From Melastoma dodecandrum (Eukaryota > Streptophyta > Magnoliopsida > Myrtales > Melastomataceae), in NCBI GenBank assembly GCA_029817715.1, contig JARUPY010000154.1, forward strand, positions 1,329,501 through 1,393,500: a stretch of DNA of 64,000 nt. Direction: 5' to 3'. The translations under genes and the position numbers were made by a program. This document shows positions 34,111-47,201 of this stretch, one piece after another. How positions within the stretch are numbered: the first letter of the stretch is position 1; the number at the start of each line of letters is the position of its first letter. The notes beneath the pieces are model-generated. The model saw only the letters and a program-made list of their open reading frames with translations, made no database searches and had not been told where the DNA came from.

Positions 34111-34985
34111 GGTTATGGACTGTCTGGACCTCCGTAACACCAACCAACCAGGACTATTACAGATGCAAAGAACAGACAAACTTTGGAACAATGACAATGG
34201 GAAAAGTCGTGTTAAGCTAGTTTTATATTGGTGTTAACGATATTTTTGTTCTCCTAGCCATCCCAAAAATTAATACTCAAGCTGTCTGAAATTATTACTA
34301 GCATAAGAAAATGTGATGGGGCATGAGATTTGTAGGTTACAATATCTTTTTGTTCATATTAATTATTCGTCCGTGTAATGTAGCAGTAATGTTGTCCCAA
34401 TGATTTTTTTTTATTTTAATTAATGGCAAGCTTAGTTGGCTACAACATAGGAAACTAGTTTGACACTATGTCATCCAATAAATCTTATTACTTAATGCCT
34501 TACAACATCATTTAGAAAAATACCCATGTTTTTGGTGGATTTATAAGAGATTTTTTTTTTTATTCAATCTCATTTTTATCTATTGGCTTTTATTCATTTT
34601 TCTATTTCACAGAGCTAATTTCAGAAACTTTTATCTTGGTATCTTTTAAGGGATTTCGATTGCAATACCTAATTTGCAATGTTCCAAAAAGGGTAAACAA
34701 ACAGTACCCCCACCAAGAAGAAGCGTGAAACGAAAATATATCGAAATAAATTTGTAAGATGAAATGAGAGGAGGTAGGCCCTTGCAAAAATATCATTCTC
34801 TGATTTATAAAGGACCCAACAACCCTAAAAAGTTGCCCCGATATCTCCCCGACACGACCCAAATCTCAGCCAGCCCGAGATGGAGGCCCACCGAGCCACA
34901 GAAGAAAATTTTAAGGCACATAAAAGATGAGACAAGACACCTTTAATAAAAGGAACCGAACAGGAAAGGAAGCCACTTCATCACA
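34111..34985. other. Intergenic, AT-rich
   Basis: Promoter side of the MADS gene and 3' flank of alpha-tubulin. No gene seen. Confidence 0.6.
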
Positions 34986-35119
34986 AGATTTGGGATAAGG
35001 GAAAGGACAGACGGGAAAACATAACATGACATGTTCTTAAACGTAATATATGTAAGCGCAGAGGCTTACAGTCACCGACATCATCTGCATTGTAGACCCA
35101 CTTCCGTATGCCCTTGCCC

Positions 35120-37136
<2,017 letters not shown>

Positions 37137-38140
37137 CTAAAGCTACAAAACAGAAACGATCGCAACCGAGAAATCGGTAGAGAAAGGGAGGGAAGAGAGA
37201 GCGTTTATGAAGACGCTCTCGAGGGGATGCAAAAGAAATGCAATTTGAAGCAAATTTGCGAAGGTGGCGAGGGAGGGGGTTGTTCGAACTAAATCGCACA
37301 CGCAAGTATACGGGTCGCGCAAGTAATATAATGATGAGAAAAAGTATCGTTCCCACGAGGACTGATTAGATAGAATCTACTGCCAATAGTCAATTATTAA
37401 GTTCAAATTCTAGTCAAGAAGGTTGAATAATGAAAAGTTGGGTGCAAGAAGGTAAATCGTAATAAAAAAAATATAGAAGCGAGGTTGTAAATCGAATAAT
37501 AAAAGCCTAGGACTCCGAATCCCCTATCGATTCGTAGATTATCACACTCTCTCTTCCTCAATTCAATCCGTTTTACCGTTTACTAACCACAATTCCCTAA
37601 CAATCGCTACACCTCTCTCGAGGCTGTAACTGTGAATTGCTAATCACCCGTAAACCTATATTTCTATAGCGAATCACGAATAATCAGAATTCCTTGAGAT
37701 CCAATTGTTCTCTCGGTTACCTACGAGTGTATATTTCTATACTCCTCTTAATTAAGCCGATCTCTCGGCCTTAACCTAAGTTATGTTTCCCCTCTTCTAA
37801 TCCTAAGTCTCTCTCGAGTTCACTTAGAACTAAGAATTCATACAAACCGGCGATCAACCCGATAGGTAAGCATTAAACACAGAAGAAACACAAGTAAACA
37901 ATAAATCTTCTTAAATTGATTCCGAAAGAGTGGATAACCAACTACACGAGTCGGTTCATCATCATCCTAGAAAAGATGTTTAGTTCGACATCGAAAACAG
38001 AACAAAGAGCAAAGAGAAAAGAAGGATCGTCGAAGTCTCCATCAACGTCTTCGTCTCCTTGTTCCTAGCCGCCGTCGGGTGCCAAAACCAAAGTCAGGAG
38101 GGCAAGATAAAGGGTGCTCCCGAAAACCTAAAATCCAACC

Positions 38141-38148
38141 TATTTATA
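38141..38148 (-). promoter_or_regulatory. TATA box of the gypsy 3' LTR
   Basis: TATAAATA in minus orientation, about 50 bases downstream of the palindrome array. It is the best TATA match between the LTR start and alpha-tubulin and faces that gene. Confidence 0.7.
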
Positions 38149-38200
38149 CCTAAAACAAATCTAGAAAAATAAAATCTAATTTTCGGGCAATATTACGTCG

Positions 38201-38443
38201 TGCAGCTGCAAGAGAATTCGTTGCAGCTGCAACGACCTCTCTGAAGCTCTCCTCATCTCTGCCCTGTCGCACTCGTGCAGCTGCAAGGGACTGGCGTTGC
38301 AGCTGCAACGACCAGTCTGATGTTCTTGCTCAATTCCTCCTCTCGTCGTGCAGCTGCACGAGCTTGGAGTTGCAGCTGCACGAGCCTCTCTGTCATCCTT
38401 CTGCTTCACTTGTGCAGCTGCAAGAAGATTGGTTGCAGCTGCA
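38201..38443. repeat. Palindrome array in U3 of the 3' LTR (8 sites in 4 pairs)
   Basis: TGCAGCTGCA starts at 38201, 38222, 38276, 38298, 38349, 38371, 38413 and 38434. Spacing within pairs is 21, 22, 22 and 21 bp, and between pair starts 75, 73 and 64 bp. Several sites extend to longer perfect palindromes (such as CGTTGCAGCTGCAACG). The core holds CAGCTG, an E-box form. The array lies just upstream of the LTR TATA box. Confidence 0.95.
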
Positions 38444-38650
38444 CCGTGTCCTCCGCCTTCTATTCCTCTTCATCTTTCACCCTTTTGCTTTGTTTTCCGT
38501 CATGCCTTCATTTACTTCCTACGATCACAAAGCAAACGTGATGAATGACAATTTAAGCTCAATTGGCAAACAATAACAATTGAAATTCTCGAAACTAACT
38601 AGAATTAAGCCTAAATGTGATAATATAACTCTATTTTACTAGAGTTATCA

Positions 38651-38665
38651 CACCCCCAAACCTAA
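38651..38665 (-). other. Polypurine tract next to the 3' LTR
   Basis: On the minus strand TTAGGTTTGGGGGTG immediately precedes the LTR start TGATAAC, the position of the plus-strand primer. Confidence 0.85.
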
Positions 38666-39695
38666 TCTTTGCTAGTCCCCGAGCAAAACAAAATAACACA
38701 TGCCAAGGCGAAGCAAACACAACTCAACGTCACTCCTCAGACCACCTTAATCCTTTGATTGCAAATTGTCCTTAAACACCCTCAGATGAGGTCGCACTCT
38801 TCATTCAGAGTCAGAGTCTATTCGCCGCTAGCGTGTGCTATTAACAGTTTGCTTTAAAACTCATCCCAGTAGGTTACCCTTTCACAATGATTACCACACA
38901 CCCTCGAATCTTTCATAGCCACCGAAGAATTTTCAGGGACTTACCTCTTGCCGCCTCCTTCCACCTACTCAGGAACCTTCTACTCAATTATTCTTGTTTC
39001 ATTCATTCGATTGCACGACTCTAAATGCTAATCAATTCCCGCAAACGCCCGTGTAGCGAGTTCTCAGTCAGTGTCCCCCGGTCCAGTTGGACCAAGGCAC
39101 TAGGTGATAAAGCACCCCTAGGACGAAAACTCGAGCCGCAAGGAAGACTCACACCACAAGCACATATCCAGGCCATATCTTTTCATTATTCACTAATCGT
39201 TGCTTCTTTTTCAATTTTTTTTCACATTTTTTAACCTGGATAGTGGTGCTCAGAGCCTTGGCAACCGTTTTCTTTCTTTTTTTTTTTTTTTTTTTTCACA
39301 AAGGTCAGAGCTAGCTTCAAGAGTTGGTTTAAGAGCCCCTACTTATCCCAGTGGCTATACTTTCAAGGAAGGTGTAAAGCTCTCACTGTTAATCATGCTC
39401 CCTACTGAGTATTTCTCTTTTTATTTATTCAAATTCCACACGCTAACTTAGAACAACCTCCTTCTCTTCCTTAGGTGTGCTCTACCTCAAGGCATCATCC
39501 TAGAGTCAGACTCTTCACTTTCAAATTCCTAAGGCTACCTGAGGAGGTTCGACGTGAATCTAGGAACTATTTTTATTATTTTTTATTTTTTTATTTTTTT
39601 TTTACGTACCTAAAAATGATCGAAAACGAAAACAAACTAAACCAAATTTCTAACAAACATAAAGGAGCCTAACACGCACAAGCAGACAAACACCC
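38666..39695. other. Non-coding 3' internal region of the gypsy element
   Basis: Lies between the two polypurine-tract copies. It contains T-rich runs at 39278-39296 and 39571-39602. No ORF with a recognisable domain. Confidence 0.6.
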
Positions 39696-39710
39696 CACCC
39701 CCAAACCTAA
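39696..39710 (-). other. Second, internal copy of the polypurine tract
   Basis: The same 15 bases as at 38651-38665 recur here, 1045 bp further inside the element and about 80 bp after the end of the third ORF. It may be an extra plus-strand primer or a relic of rearrangement. Confidence 0.7.
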
Positions 39711-39791
39711 ACATTGCAACGACCTCGGTGCAAACATAACTCCGTAATAGAAACTCGAAAAGAAAATGCAAAAGGGAAAGGGTCTCCCTGA

Positions 39792-40969
39792 TCAATCGTC
39801 TCCGGGCTGCTCATCCTCAGAGATAGGGTCATCCGCTGCGTCTTCCGTAGGAGGGGGATAGTGAAAAACGGGCTCCTGAAACGAAGAAAAATCCACGCCA
39901 TGAGAAACACCGAGGTGACGGAGGCAATCCATTTGATACCTCTGGTAGTCCATGGTATGTTGCTGATAAGCTAACGAACGCGCTTGAAAATCCAGGGAAC
40001 TCTGCTGGAATGCCAAGGCGCGCTGCTGGAAGTCCATCGTGGATTGCATGAACGTCGTCATTTGAGCCCAACGTTCTTCCTCAGAGGGAAAACGCGGTAC
40101 CGGAGTCGGATCGGGTTGGGATGTTTCCCCTCCAGTAGCAGCATGAACCGGGACTATACCTCCATCGCGTCTCTCCTTGACCGTGATCTGTGCTGGATCC
40201 TGAGCCATGATGCATTGTTGAGCGATTTTTGAGGTTGGAGCATCCCATCCTTAGGGTCCACCCTGATCCCTGCCTGTCTACACAACTCAGTGATTATGGT
40301 GGGAAACCATAATCCAAGATTAAGTTCACGAAGACAGCGATGAATCATACCATTAATCACTACCCCTACATCAATCTGTTTCAACTGCAATATGCAGTAT
40401 ATCAGCGCCGCCCTTTCCTTAGTTAAACGGGAGACGTTGGTTCCTGGGATAAGTCGTGCGGAGACGAAGAGTTGCCACATCTTCGCCGTCGCATGGAGAT
40501 CTGAACCCTGGAGTGCAATGGGTTCGTTAGATGTCGACATTATCCACCGTGCTCCTGCCCGGTCCCTAGTTAATAACTCTAATATTGCTTGGGCATCAAA
40601 GGATTCGGCGAGATACGCATTCCAGCCATCAGTCTCATAACGAGGCAAGTTATAAAGTGACGCAATTGCATCCGGGCTAAATACCACTTTCTTATTCTTG
40701 ACTCGAATCGTTTCACCGTTCGAGTCATAGGTATGCGCATTCGCATAGAATTCCCTAACCAAAGGTATACTAGCCGGAGTCGGTTCCCAGCAAAACTCTA
40801 CCCATCCTAGCTTATCAATTACGTACTGGAAATTTTCGAGATACCGCTCATTAGCGTTGATCCCTCGCTCCTCAATGATCGAGCGGGTCATTGCCGCTTC
40901 CCTAATCCTATCTTCCTCGGTTTGACCCGAGGATGACCCGGCACCGGATTTCTGCCTCTTCGGAGCCAT
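39792..40969 (-). pseudogene. Third ORF of the gypsy element (env position), plant transposon-protein domain, frameshifted
   Basis: From the ATG at 40969 (MAPKRQKSGAGSSSGQTEED) a 271-residue frame contains LVREFYANAHTYDSNGETIRVKNKKVVFSPDAIASLYNLP, broken here only for reading. This is the signature of the putative plant transposon-protein domain (PF20167 type) found in the env position of Athila elements. Near 40210 the natural continuation changes frame to 40208-39792, which carries a coiled Gln-rich stretch (QQRALAFQQSSLDFQARSLAYQQ shortened: repeats of F/Y-QQ) and an acidic end. The two parts overlap by about 55 bases, so either one base was lost or gained or two ORFs overlap. No signal peptide or membrane segment is evident, so a true envelope role is not supported. 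Confidence 0.75.
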
Positions 40970-41110
40970 CTAACCAAATCTCTACCGACGCACGTCCTAA
41001 TCTAACAGATAAGAGCCCGAATCTCCGGAGAAACGACGGAAAGAGAACGCACCTGAGGTCCGAGCGAGAAGATTTGGACAGCGGCGCTTGCTCGAGATGT
41101 AGGAGACAAT

Positions 41111-41116
41111 ACTTAC
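41111..41116 (-). other. Consensus splice donor in the leader of the third ORF
   Basis: GGG/GTAAGTATTG on the minus strand, about 140 bases upstream of the ORF start. Possible acceptors (CTCAG near 41055, TCGGTAG near 40984) follow before the ATG. Confidence 0.4.
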
Positions 41117-41248
41117 CCCGGGGAAGGTTGTAGACGACGGAAATCGACGGAATCGTCAAGCACCGGAGGTGGTGGGGCGTCTGGAGGCGGCGATCTGCAA
41201 GGGAAGGAGATAAAGAAGTGAATTTAGGGTTGGGGGCGGCCGATCCCT

Positions 41249-41261
41249 CTTTTATTTTTTC
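41249..41261 (-). promoter_or_regulatory. TATA-like box between the internal palindrome array and the third ORF
   Basis: Minus-strand GAAAAAATAAAAG, 17 bases downstream of the last palindrome and about 280 bases upstream of the ORF start. It occupies the same relative order (array, TATA, transcript) as in the LTR. It is a weak match to TATAAA. Confidence 0.35.
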
Positions 41262-41277
41262 TGAAAATCCGAACCGG

Positions 41278-41594
41278 TGCAGCTGCACCGGTCGGGTCGT
41301 GCAGCTGCACGACCCTGTCGGATCCTCTGTGCTGAACTTCTGAAGATGTCGTGCAGCTGCACGAGGGGTCGTTGCAGCTGCAACGACCTGTCTGGCCACC
41401 CCCTGAATTGTCTTTTTAAAAGCGTGCAGCTGCACGAGCTTGGAGCTGCAGCTGCACGGGGTCCTCTGTTGCCGATGCTTGTCCTTCTGGACGAGTCGTG
41501 CAGCTGCATGACTTGGACGGTGCAGCTGCACCGACGTGTCAGACGATCTTCCTTTGTCCCCCATGCAGCTGCACGTAATAATGGTGCAGCTGCA
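41278..41594. repeat. Internal palindrome array (10 sites in 5 pairs)
   Basis: TGCAGCTGCA starts at 41278, 41300, 41352, 41373, 41425, 41447, 41499, 41521, 41564 and 41585. Within-pair spacing is 22, 21, 22, 22 and 21 bp, and pair starts are 74, 73, 74 and 65 bp apart. The pair at 41425/41447 is nearly identical to the LTR pair at 38349/38371 including the linker CGAGCTTGGAG. The sites at 41300 and 41373 extend to 22-bp perfect palindromes with different arms. Confidence 0.95.
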
Positions 41595-41801
41595 CCAGTA
41601 TGTCTGACTTCTCCCTTTAGTTGCACCGATCCCGTGAATTTATCGCTCCGTAACTTCTGCTCCCTAAAGAAAAAATTTAGTCAAAATCAAACTCAAAAAC
41701 TAAAACAAAACAAATTGAACAAGAAAAGGAAATAAAATTTGACTCGGGTTGCCTCCCGAGCAGCGCTTGATTTAACGTCGTCAGCCTGACGCTTTGATCC
41801 T

Positions 41802-44800
41802 CTACGTGTCTTTCATCATTAGTGTCCCCGGATCCCGGTGGACAACACCTCCAAAGTACGGCTTGACGCGACTTGCGTTCACCTTGAACCTGTCAGAAGA
41901 GTCAGTACCTACTAATTCGATAACACCGAATGGTAGTACCTGAGTAATTTCGAAAGGCCCTGACCAGCGCGATTTGAGTTTCCCTGGAAACAAACGAAGC
42001 CGTGAATTAAATAGAAGTACTAACTGACCAGGGGAGAATTTACGCTCTTTAAGTCGACGATCATGCCACGCCTTGGTCTTCTCTTTGTAAATGCGGGCAT
42101 TCTCGTATGCGTCTCTCCGGAATTACTCCATTTCATTCAGCTGCATTAATCGCTGCTCCCCTGCTGCGCTTGGGTCTAGGTTAAGCTTTTGAACCGCCCA
42201 ATAAGCCTTGTGCTCTAACTCCACCGGCAGATGACAGGCTTTTCCATATACAAGCTTGTACGGCGATGTCCCAATCGGGGTCTTGAAGGCTGTCCTGTAT
42301 GCCCATAGCGCATCGTCAAGTTTGGTGGACCAATCTTTTCGATTAGTACTTACCGTTTTCTCCAGGATCCTCTTGATTTCGCGGTTGGACACTTCTACTT
42401 GGCCGCATGTCTGAGGATGGTAGGGCAACGCCACCTTATGCTTGATTCCATATTTCCGCATCAGTGTAGTGAACTTGTTGTTGCAGAAATGAGCTCCACC
42501 ATCACTGATGATGGCTCGTGGTGTTCCGAACCGCGTAAAAATCTGTCTAAGAAATTTCAAAACTCCACGAGCATCGTTAGTGGGTAAGGCAACAGCTTCT
42601 ACCCATTTGGACACATAATCAACCGCCACTAAAATGTACTTGTTCTTTAAAGAATCAACAAAGGGCCCCATGAAATCTATCCCCCACACATCGAACAGTT
42701 CGACTTCTAAAATATTATTTAAGGGCATTTCATCACGACGTGAAATATTTCCTACCCTTTGGCAGCGATCGCACTGTGCTACAAAAGTGTGGGCATCCTT
42801 AAATAATGAGGGCCAGTAGAAACCTGATTGTATGACCTTTATTGCGGTTTTCTGACCACCGAAATGTCCACCGTACGGGGCAGCATGGCATTGCTCAAGG
42901 ATCGGCCTGATTTCTTCCTCCGGAATGCAACGCCGAATGACCTGGTCTGCACATCTCCGAAAAAGCAAAGGTTCATCCCACATATAGAATTTAACGTCAT
43001 GGACGAACCTTTTCCGCTGTTGGCTTGTCATGTCCGGAGGAAGAATATTTGCGACTATGTAGTTCACATAGTCGGCATACCAAGGCGCGGCTACCTCCAC
43101 AGCGAACAGTTGCTCATCAGGAAAAGAATCGTTGATCAGAGTTGAAGGTGTGCTCGCCATTCCCTCCTCCAACCTGGATAGGTGATCGGCCACTTGGTTC
43201 TCGGAACCTTTCCTGTCTACGATGGTAAGATCGAACTCTTGCAATAATAAGACCCAACGGATTAGTCGCGGTTTTGAGTCCGCCTTAGAAATCAAGTAAC
43301 GTATGGCCGCATGATCAGTATGCACAATCACTGAAGATCCAATCAAATAAGGCCTAAACTTATCGAAAGCAAACACAATCGCCAACATTTCTTTCTCCGT
43401 TGTCGTGTAATTAACCTGGGCGGAGTCAAGTGTTCTACTAGCATAGTAAATAGCACGAAAATGCTTATCTCTCTTTTGTCCTAACACAGCTCCTACAGCT
43501 AAATCACTCGCGTCGCACATTAATTCGAAAGGCAAGTTCCAATCAGGAGCGACAATAATCGGGGATGATACTAACCTCTCTTTTAGTGTAAGGAATGCTT
43601 CCATACACTTACCGTCGAAAAGGAATGGTGCATCCTTCTCCAAGAGATTGCATAGCGGCTTGGTGATCTTCGAGAAATCCTTAATAAATCTCCTGTAGAA
43701 GCCAGCGTGTCCCAAGAAGCTTCGGACTCCTTTCACTGATGTTGGAGGGGGTAGCTTCTCGATTGCCTCCACTTTGGCCTTGTCCACTTCGATACCACTC
43801 TCCGAAATCCTATGACCAAGCACGATGCCTTCGCGCACCATGAAATGGCACTTTTCCCAGTTCAGAATCAGGTTAGTCTGTTCACATCGCGCAAGTACAG
43901 CCGCAAGATTATCCAAGCAATTTTTAAATGACACTCCAAAAACTGAGAAATCGTCCATGAATACCTCAATGGTCTTCTCAATCATGTCCGAAAAAATTGC
44001 TGTCATACATCGCTGAAACGTGGCAGGCGCATTACATAATCCAAACGGCATACGACGGAAAGCGAACGTACCGTAGGGGCAAGTGAAGGTAGTCTTTTCC
44101 TGATCCTCCGGTGCGATCGCTATCTGATTATAACCTGAATATCCGTCCAGAAAACAATAAAAACTCTTACCTGCGAGACGGTCCAACATCTGATCGATGA
44201 AGGGTAGCGGGAAATGATCCTTGCACGTGGCTGCGTTGAGTTTCCTGTAGTCCATGCATATTCTCCACCCCGTGACCATCCTTGTCGGGATGAGCTCATT
44301 CTTGCTGTTCTCGACCACCGTTATGCCTCCTTTTTTAGGCACGCACTGGACTGGGCTCACCCACGAGCTATCCGAGATCGGATAAATGATACCTGCATCA
44401 AGCCATCTAATAACTTCTTTCCTTACCACCTCCTTCATATGCGGGTTCAATCGCCTTTGATGTTCGACTGATGGCTTCTTGTCACTGTCCAGGACAATCT
44501 TGTGCATGCAAATTGCTGGACTAATCCCCTTTATGTCCGCGATGGTCCATCCAATAGCTGTCTTGTGCTCCCGAAGCACTCGTATCAGCATCTCTTCCTG
44601 TTCGTTAGTTAATGACGATGAAATAATAACCGGAAGAGTATTGTCCTTACCCAGGTAGGAATACCTTAAGTGGTCAGGCAACGGCTTTAGTTCCAGCTTC
44701 GGGGGTTCTTCAATGGACGGCTTAGTGGTCGTCGCAGGTCGGTCGAGAGGTTCCACCCTTTGGAATTGCCGCACATAGGCCACCTCTTCCTCAGACTTCT

Positions 44801-47102
44801 CATCATGTGATGCATCTTCCTTTGGCAATTCTTCTTCCGGCTGTAGCTCAAATGCTTCTAGGAGCGTCTCGATGGTAACTTCCTCAAGTATGTCCACGTA
44901 CCTGCATTCATCAATTTCGTTAGGCATCTTCATAGCCTTGTCCATGTTGAACGTCACCTCTTGGTCGTGGACCCTCATGGTAAGCTCTCCCTTCTGGACA
45001 TCAATTAGTGTCCTCCCCGTTGCTAAAAACGGTCGTCCTAGGATGATGGGGACCTCTCGATCTTCCTCGTAATCCAGGATGACGAAGTCCGCGGGGAAGA
45101 TGAACCTGTCCACTTTCACCAAAACATCTTCCACAATACCCTTAGGGTACGTGTATGATCGGTCAGCTAATTGCAAAGTCAGAGACGTCGGTCTTACTTC
45201 GCCGATGTTCAATTTCTTGAACACTGAAAATGGCATCAAATTGATGCTTGCCCCTAAATCACATAAAGCATGACCAAAAAAATCCGTTCCAATGTGGCAC
45301 GGGATAGTGAACTTACCCGGATCCTTGAGTTTTGGTGGGAGTCTTCTTTGCACGATCGCACTGCATTCCTCAGTCAACGAGATCGTTTCGTTACCACCAA
45401 GCTTCCGCTTCTTTGACAGGATATCCTTCATGAACTTTACGTAGCTTGGCATTTGCTCGAGCGCCTCCGCGAAAGGGATATTTATCTGCAGCTTTTTAAA
45501 CACTTCAAGAAACTTTTTGAATTGCTGCTCGTCAGTGTGCTTCTTTAAACGCTGCGGAAACGGAACTTGAGGAATAATAGGAACTACAGGCATAGGATCA
45601 GTACGTACCGGTGTTTCAATACTCTGATGCTCAGAGTCCTTTCTAGACTCCGTCTCACGTACCTTGGTCTGACGTTTCTCCCTAGCTTGCGCTTTTTCGG
45701 TCTCTTGCCGCTCAAACTCCTCTTCCAGGTCCTTCCCGTTTCGGAGGGTAATAGCACTGCAGTTTTCCCGATTCTTGGGGTTGAGCTCTGTGTTGCTCGG
45801 AAACGTCCCCTGCGGTCTTATCACCAATGATCCTGCTATCTGCCCCATCTGCATCTCGAGCTGCTTGATCGAGGTCGCGTGGTCCTTCAGTATGAGCTCC
45901 TGCTGCTTCCTCGTCTCCTCTTGCTGTTTCCGAACCTCCTCATTGCTAGCCAGAACCTGTCTCAACAAATCTTCAACACTAGACTTAGGTTCACTTACGG
46001 GTTGTCGCATCGGTGGTACAAATCCCGGTGGCTGGTTTGGTCGCAAAGGCCCGACATCCTGATGCTCCTGATTATTTCTCCACGAGAAATTGGGGTGGTT
46101 GCGCCATCCTGAGTTGTACGTGTTGGAGTACGGGTTATTCCTGTTGGTGCCTCCCACGTAGTTCGCCTCTTCAGCCTCTTGCAATTCCATCACCTGCAAA
46201 TTAGAACGAGGTGGAGGGTTAGCATTTTGAGTCGACGTACGCAACGCTGCCATCTCTTTGGTCAATGTCTCTAGCTGAGCGCTGAGGGCGGTGATAGCGT
46301 CTATCTGGTGATGTCCTCCTCCTCTTGCTGGTGCTCTCCTTTGGCCATTTGTTGCCATCGCCTCGAACAAATCCAGAGCGTCATCCGGTGTCTTGTTCAT
46401 TATGGTACCTCATGCGGCTGAATCGATGGTAGATTGGAGTTGCTCCGCTAGCCCGTCGTAGAAGCTCTGAACCAACATCCACTTGGGGATGTCGTGGTGG
46501 GGGCATAGCCTCTGCAACTCCTTGAATCGATCCCACGCTTCGTACATGGATTCGCCGGCGAGTTGGCGGAACGAGGTGATGTCGTTCCGTATCTTCACAG
46601 TTCGGCTCGGCGGATAGTATTTGGACAGGAAGTGCTTGCGGAGGTCGTCCCATGAGCTGACTGACTCTCCAGGTAGCGAATATAGCCACGCTCTGGCCTT
46701 GTCTCGAAGCGAGAACGGGAACAGCCGCAACTTGATTGCTTCTGCTGATACTCCGTGGTACCTGAAAGTGCCACACAAATCCTCAAAGCGCGTTAGGTGC
46801 CAGTGCGGATCTTCATTAATTAAACCACCAAAATTTGAATTTTCAATCATATGAATAATAGATGGTTTAATTTCGAAAGTATCCGCCTGAATTTCAGGAC
46901 GGAGGAAACCAGCATGATTCTGTGGCGTTGGCTGTGCGTAATCCCGCATCGTCCTCGGCTGTTGCTGCTCCGCAATGTCAACAACATTGTTGTTGTTGTT
47001 GGCGTTCGCCATAGTAGCCCTTTGACCTCTTCGTAAAATCCGAAAAGTTCGTTCGATTTCTGGGTCAAAGAGTAGCTCTTTGTCACCTTCGCGATGTCGC
47101 AT
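41802..47102 (-). pseudogene. Gypsy gag-pol polyprotein in one frame with two in-frame stops
   Basis: One minus-strand frame runs from 47102 to 41802. Gag (RDYAQPTPQN, HLTRFEDLCGTF, LRDKARAWLYSLP, SWDDLRKHFLSKYYP) is cut by TGA at 46405-46403. The frame reopens at once with [13 protein letters not shown]. Then come protease ([13 protein letters not shown], about 45250), reverse transcriptase (FMDDFSVFG, about 43950), RNase H ([15 protein letters not shown], about 43500), integrase with an HHCC zinc site (C-x2-C at about 42770) and DDE core ([23 protein letters not shown]). A second stop, TAA at 42125-42123, cuts integrase near its C-terminus, where the frame continues to 41802. No gag zinc knuckle was seen, as is common in Athila types. 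Confidence 0.95.
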
Positions 47103-47183
47103 ACACCTGCAAAAGATGAAAAGAGAATTAGTGACTAGAATAAAACTTGTAACCGAAAATTGACTGAACTAATTCTGTTTCAG

Positions 47184-47201
47184 TCCCCGGCAGCGGCGCC
47201 A
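47184..47201 (-). other. Primer binding site
   Basis: Minus-strand TGGCGCCGCTGCCGGGGA lies 6 bases inside the 5' LTR end. It matches the tRNA-Asp-type primer site used by Athila elements (TGGCGCCGTTGCCGGGGA) with one difference. Confidence 0.85.

Larger units (their letters stand above)
37281..38650 (-). repeat. 3' LTR of the gypsy element
   Basis: Element-orientation start TG at 38650 and end CA at 37281. It contains eight TGCAGCTGCA palindromes (38201-38443) in U3 and a TATA box (TATAAATA) at 38148-38141. Transcription from this LTR would run left, directly into the alpha-tubulin leader 150 bases upstream of its ATG. Confidence 0.97.

Noticed and set aside
38176..38576. Overlapping ORFs on both strands through the LTR palindromes, all with repeated CSCT, AAAP or VQLH peptides
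   Set aside because: The same peptides appear on both strands because the DNA is palindromic. No start context or conserved frame; the array is better explained as non-coding.
39792..40969. Calling the third gypsy ORF a true envelope protein
   Set aside because: No signal peptide, membrane span or fusion region is visible; only its position and the plant transposon-protein domain are supported.
41278..41594. CRISPR-like repeat-spacer arrangement of TGCAGCTGCA sites
   Set aside because: Eukaryotic retrotransposon context, a 10-bp core and paired spacing with related linkers do not fit a CRISPR array.
41252..41735. ORFs across the internal palindrome array
   Set aside because: Same artefact of palindromic DNA, on both strands.
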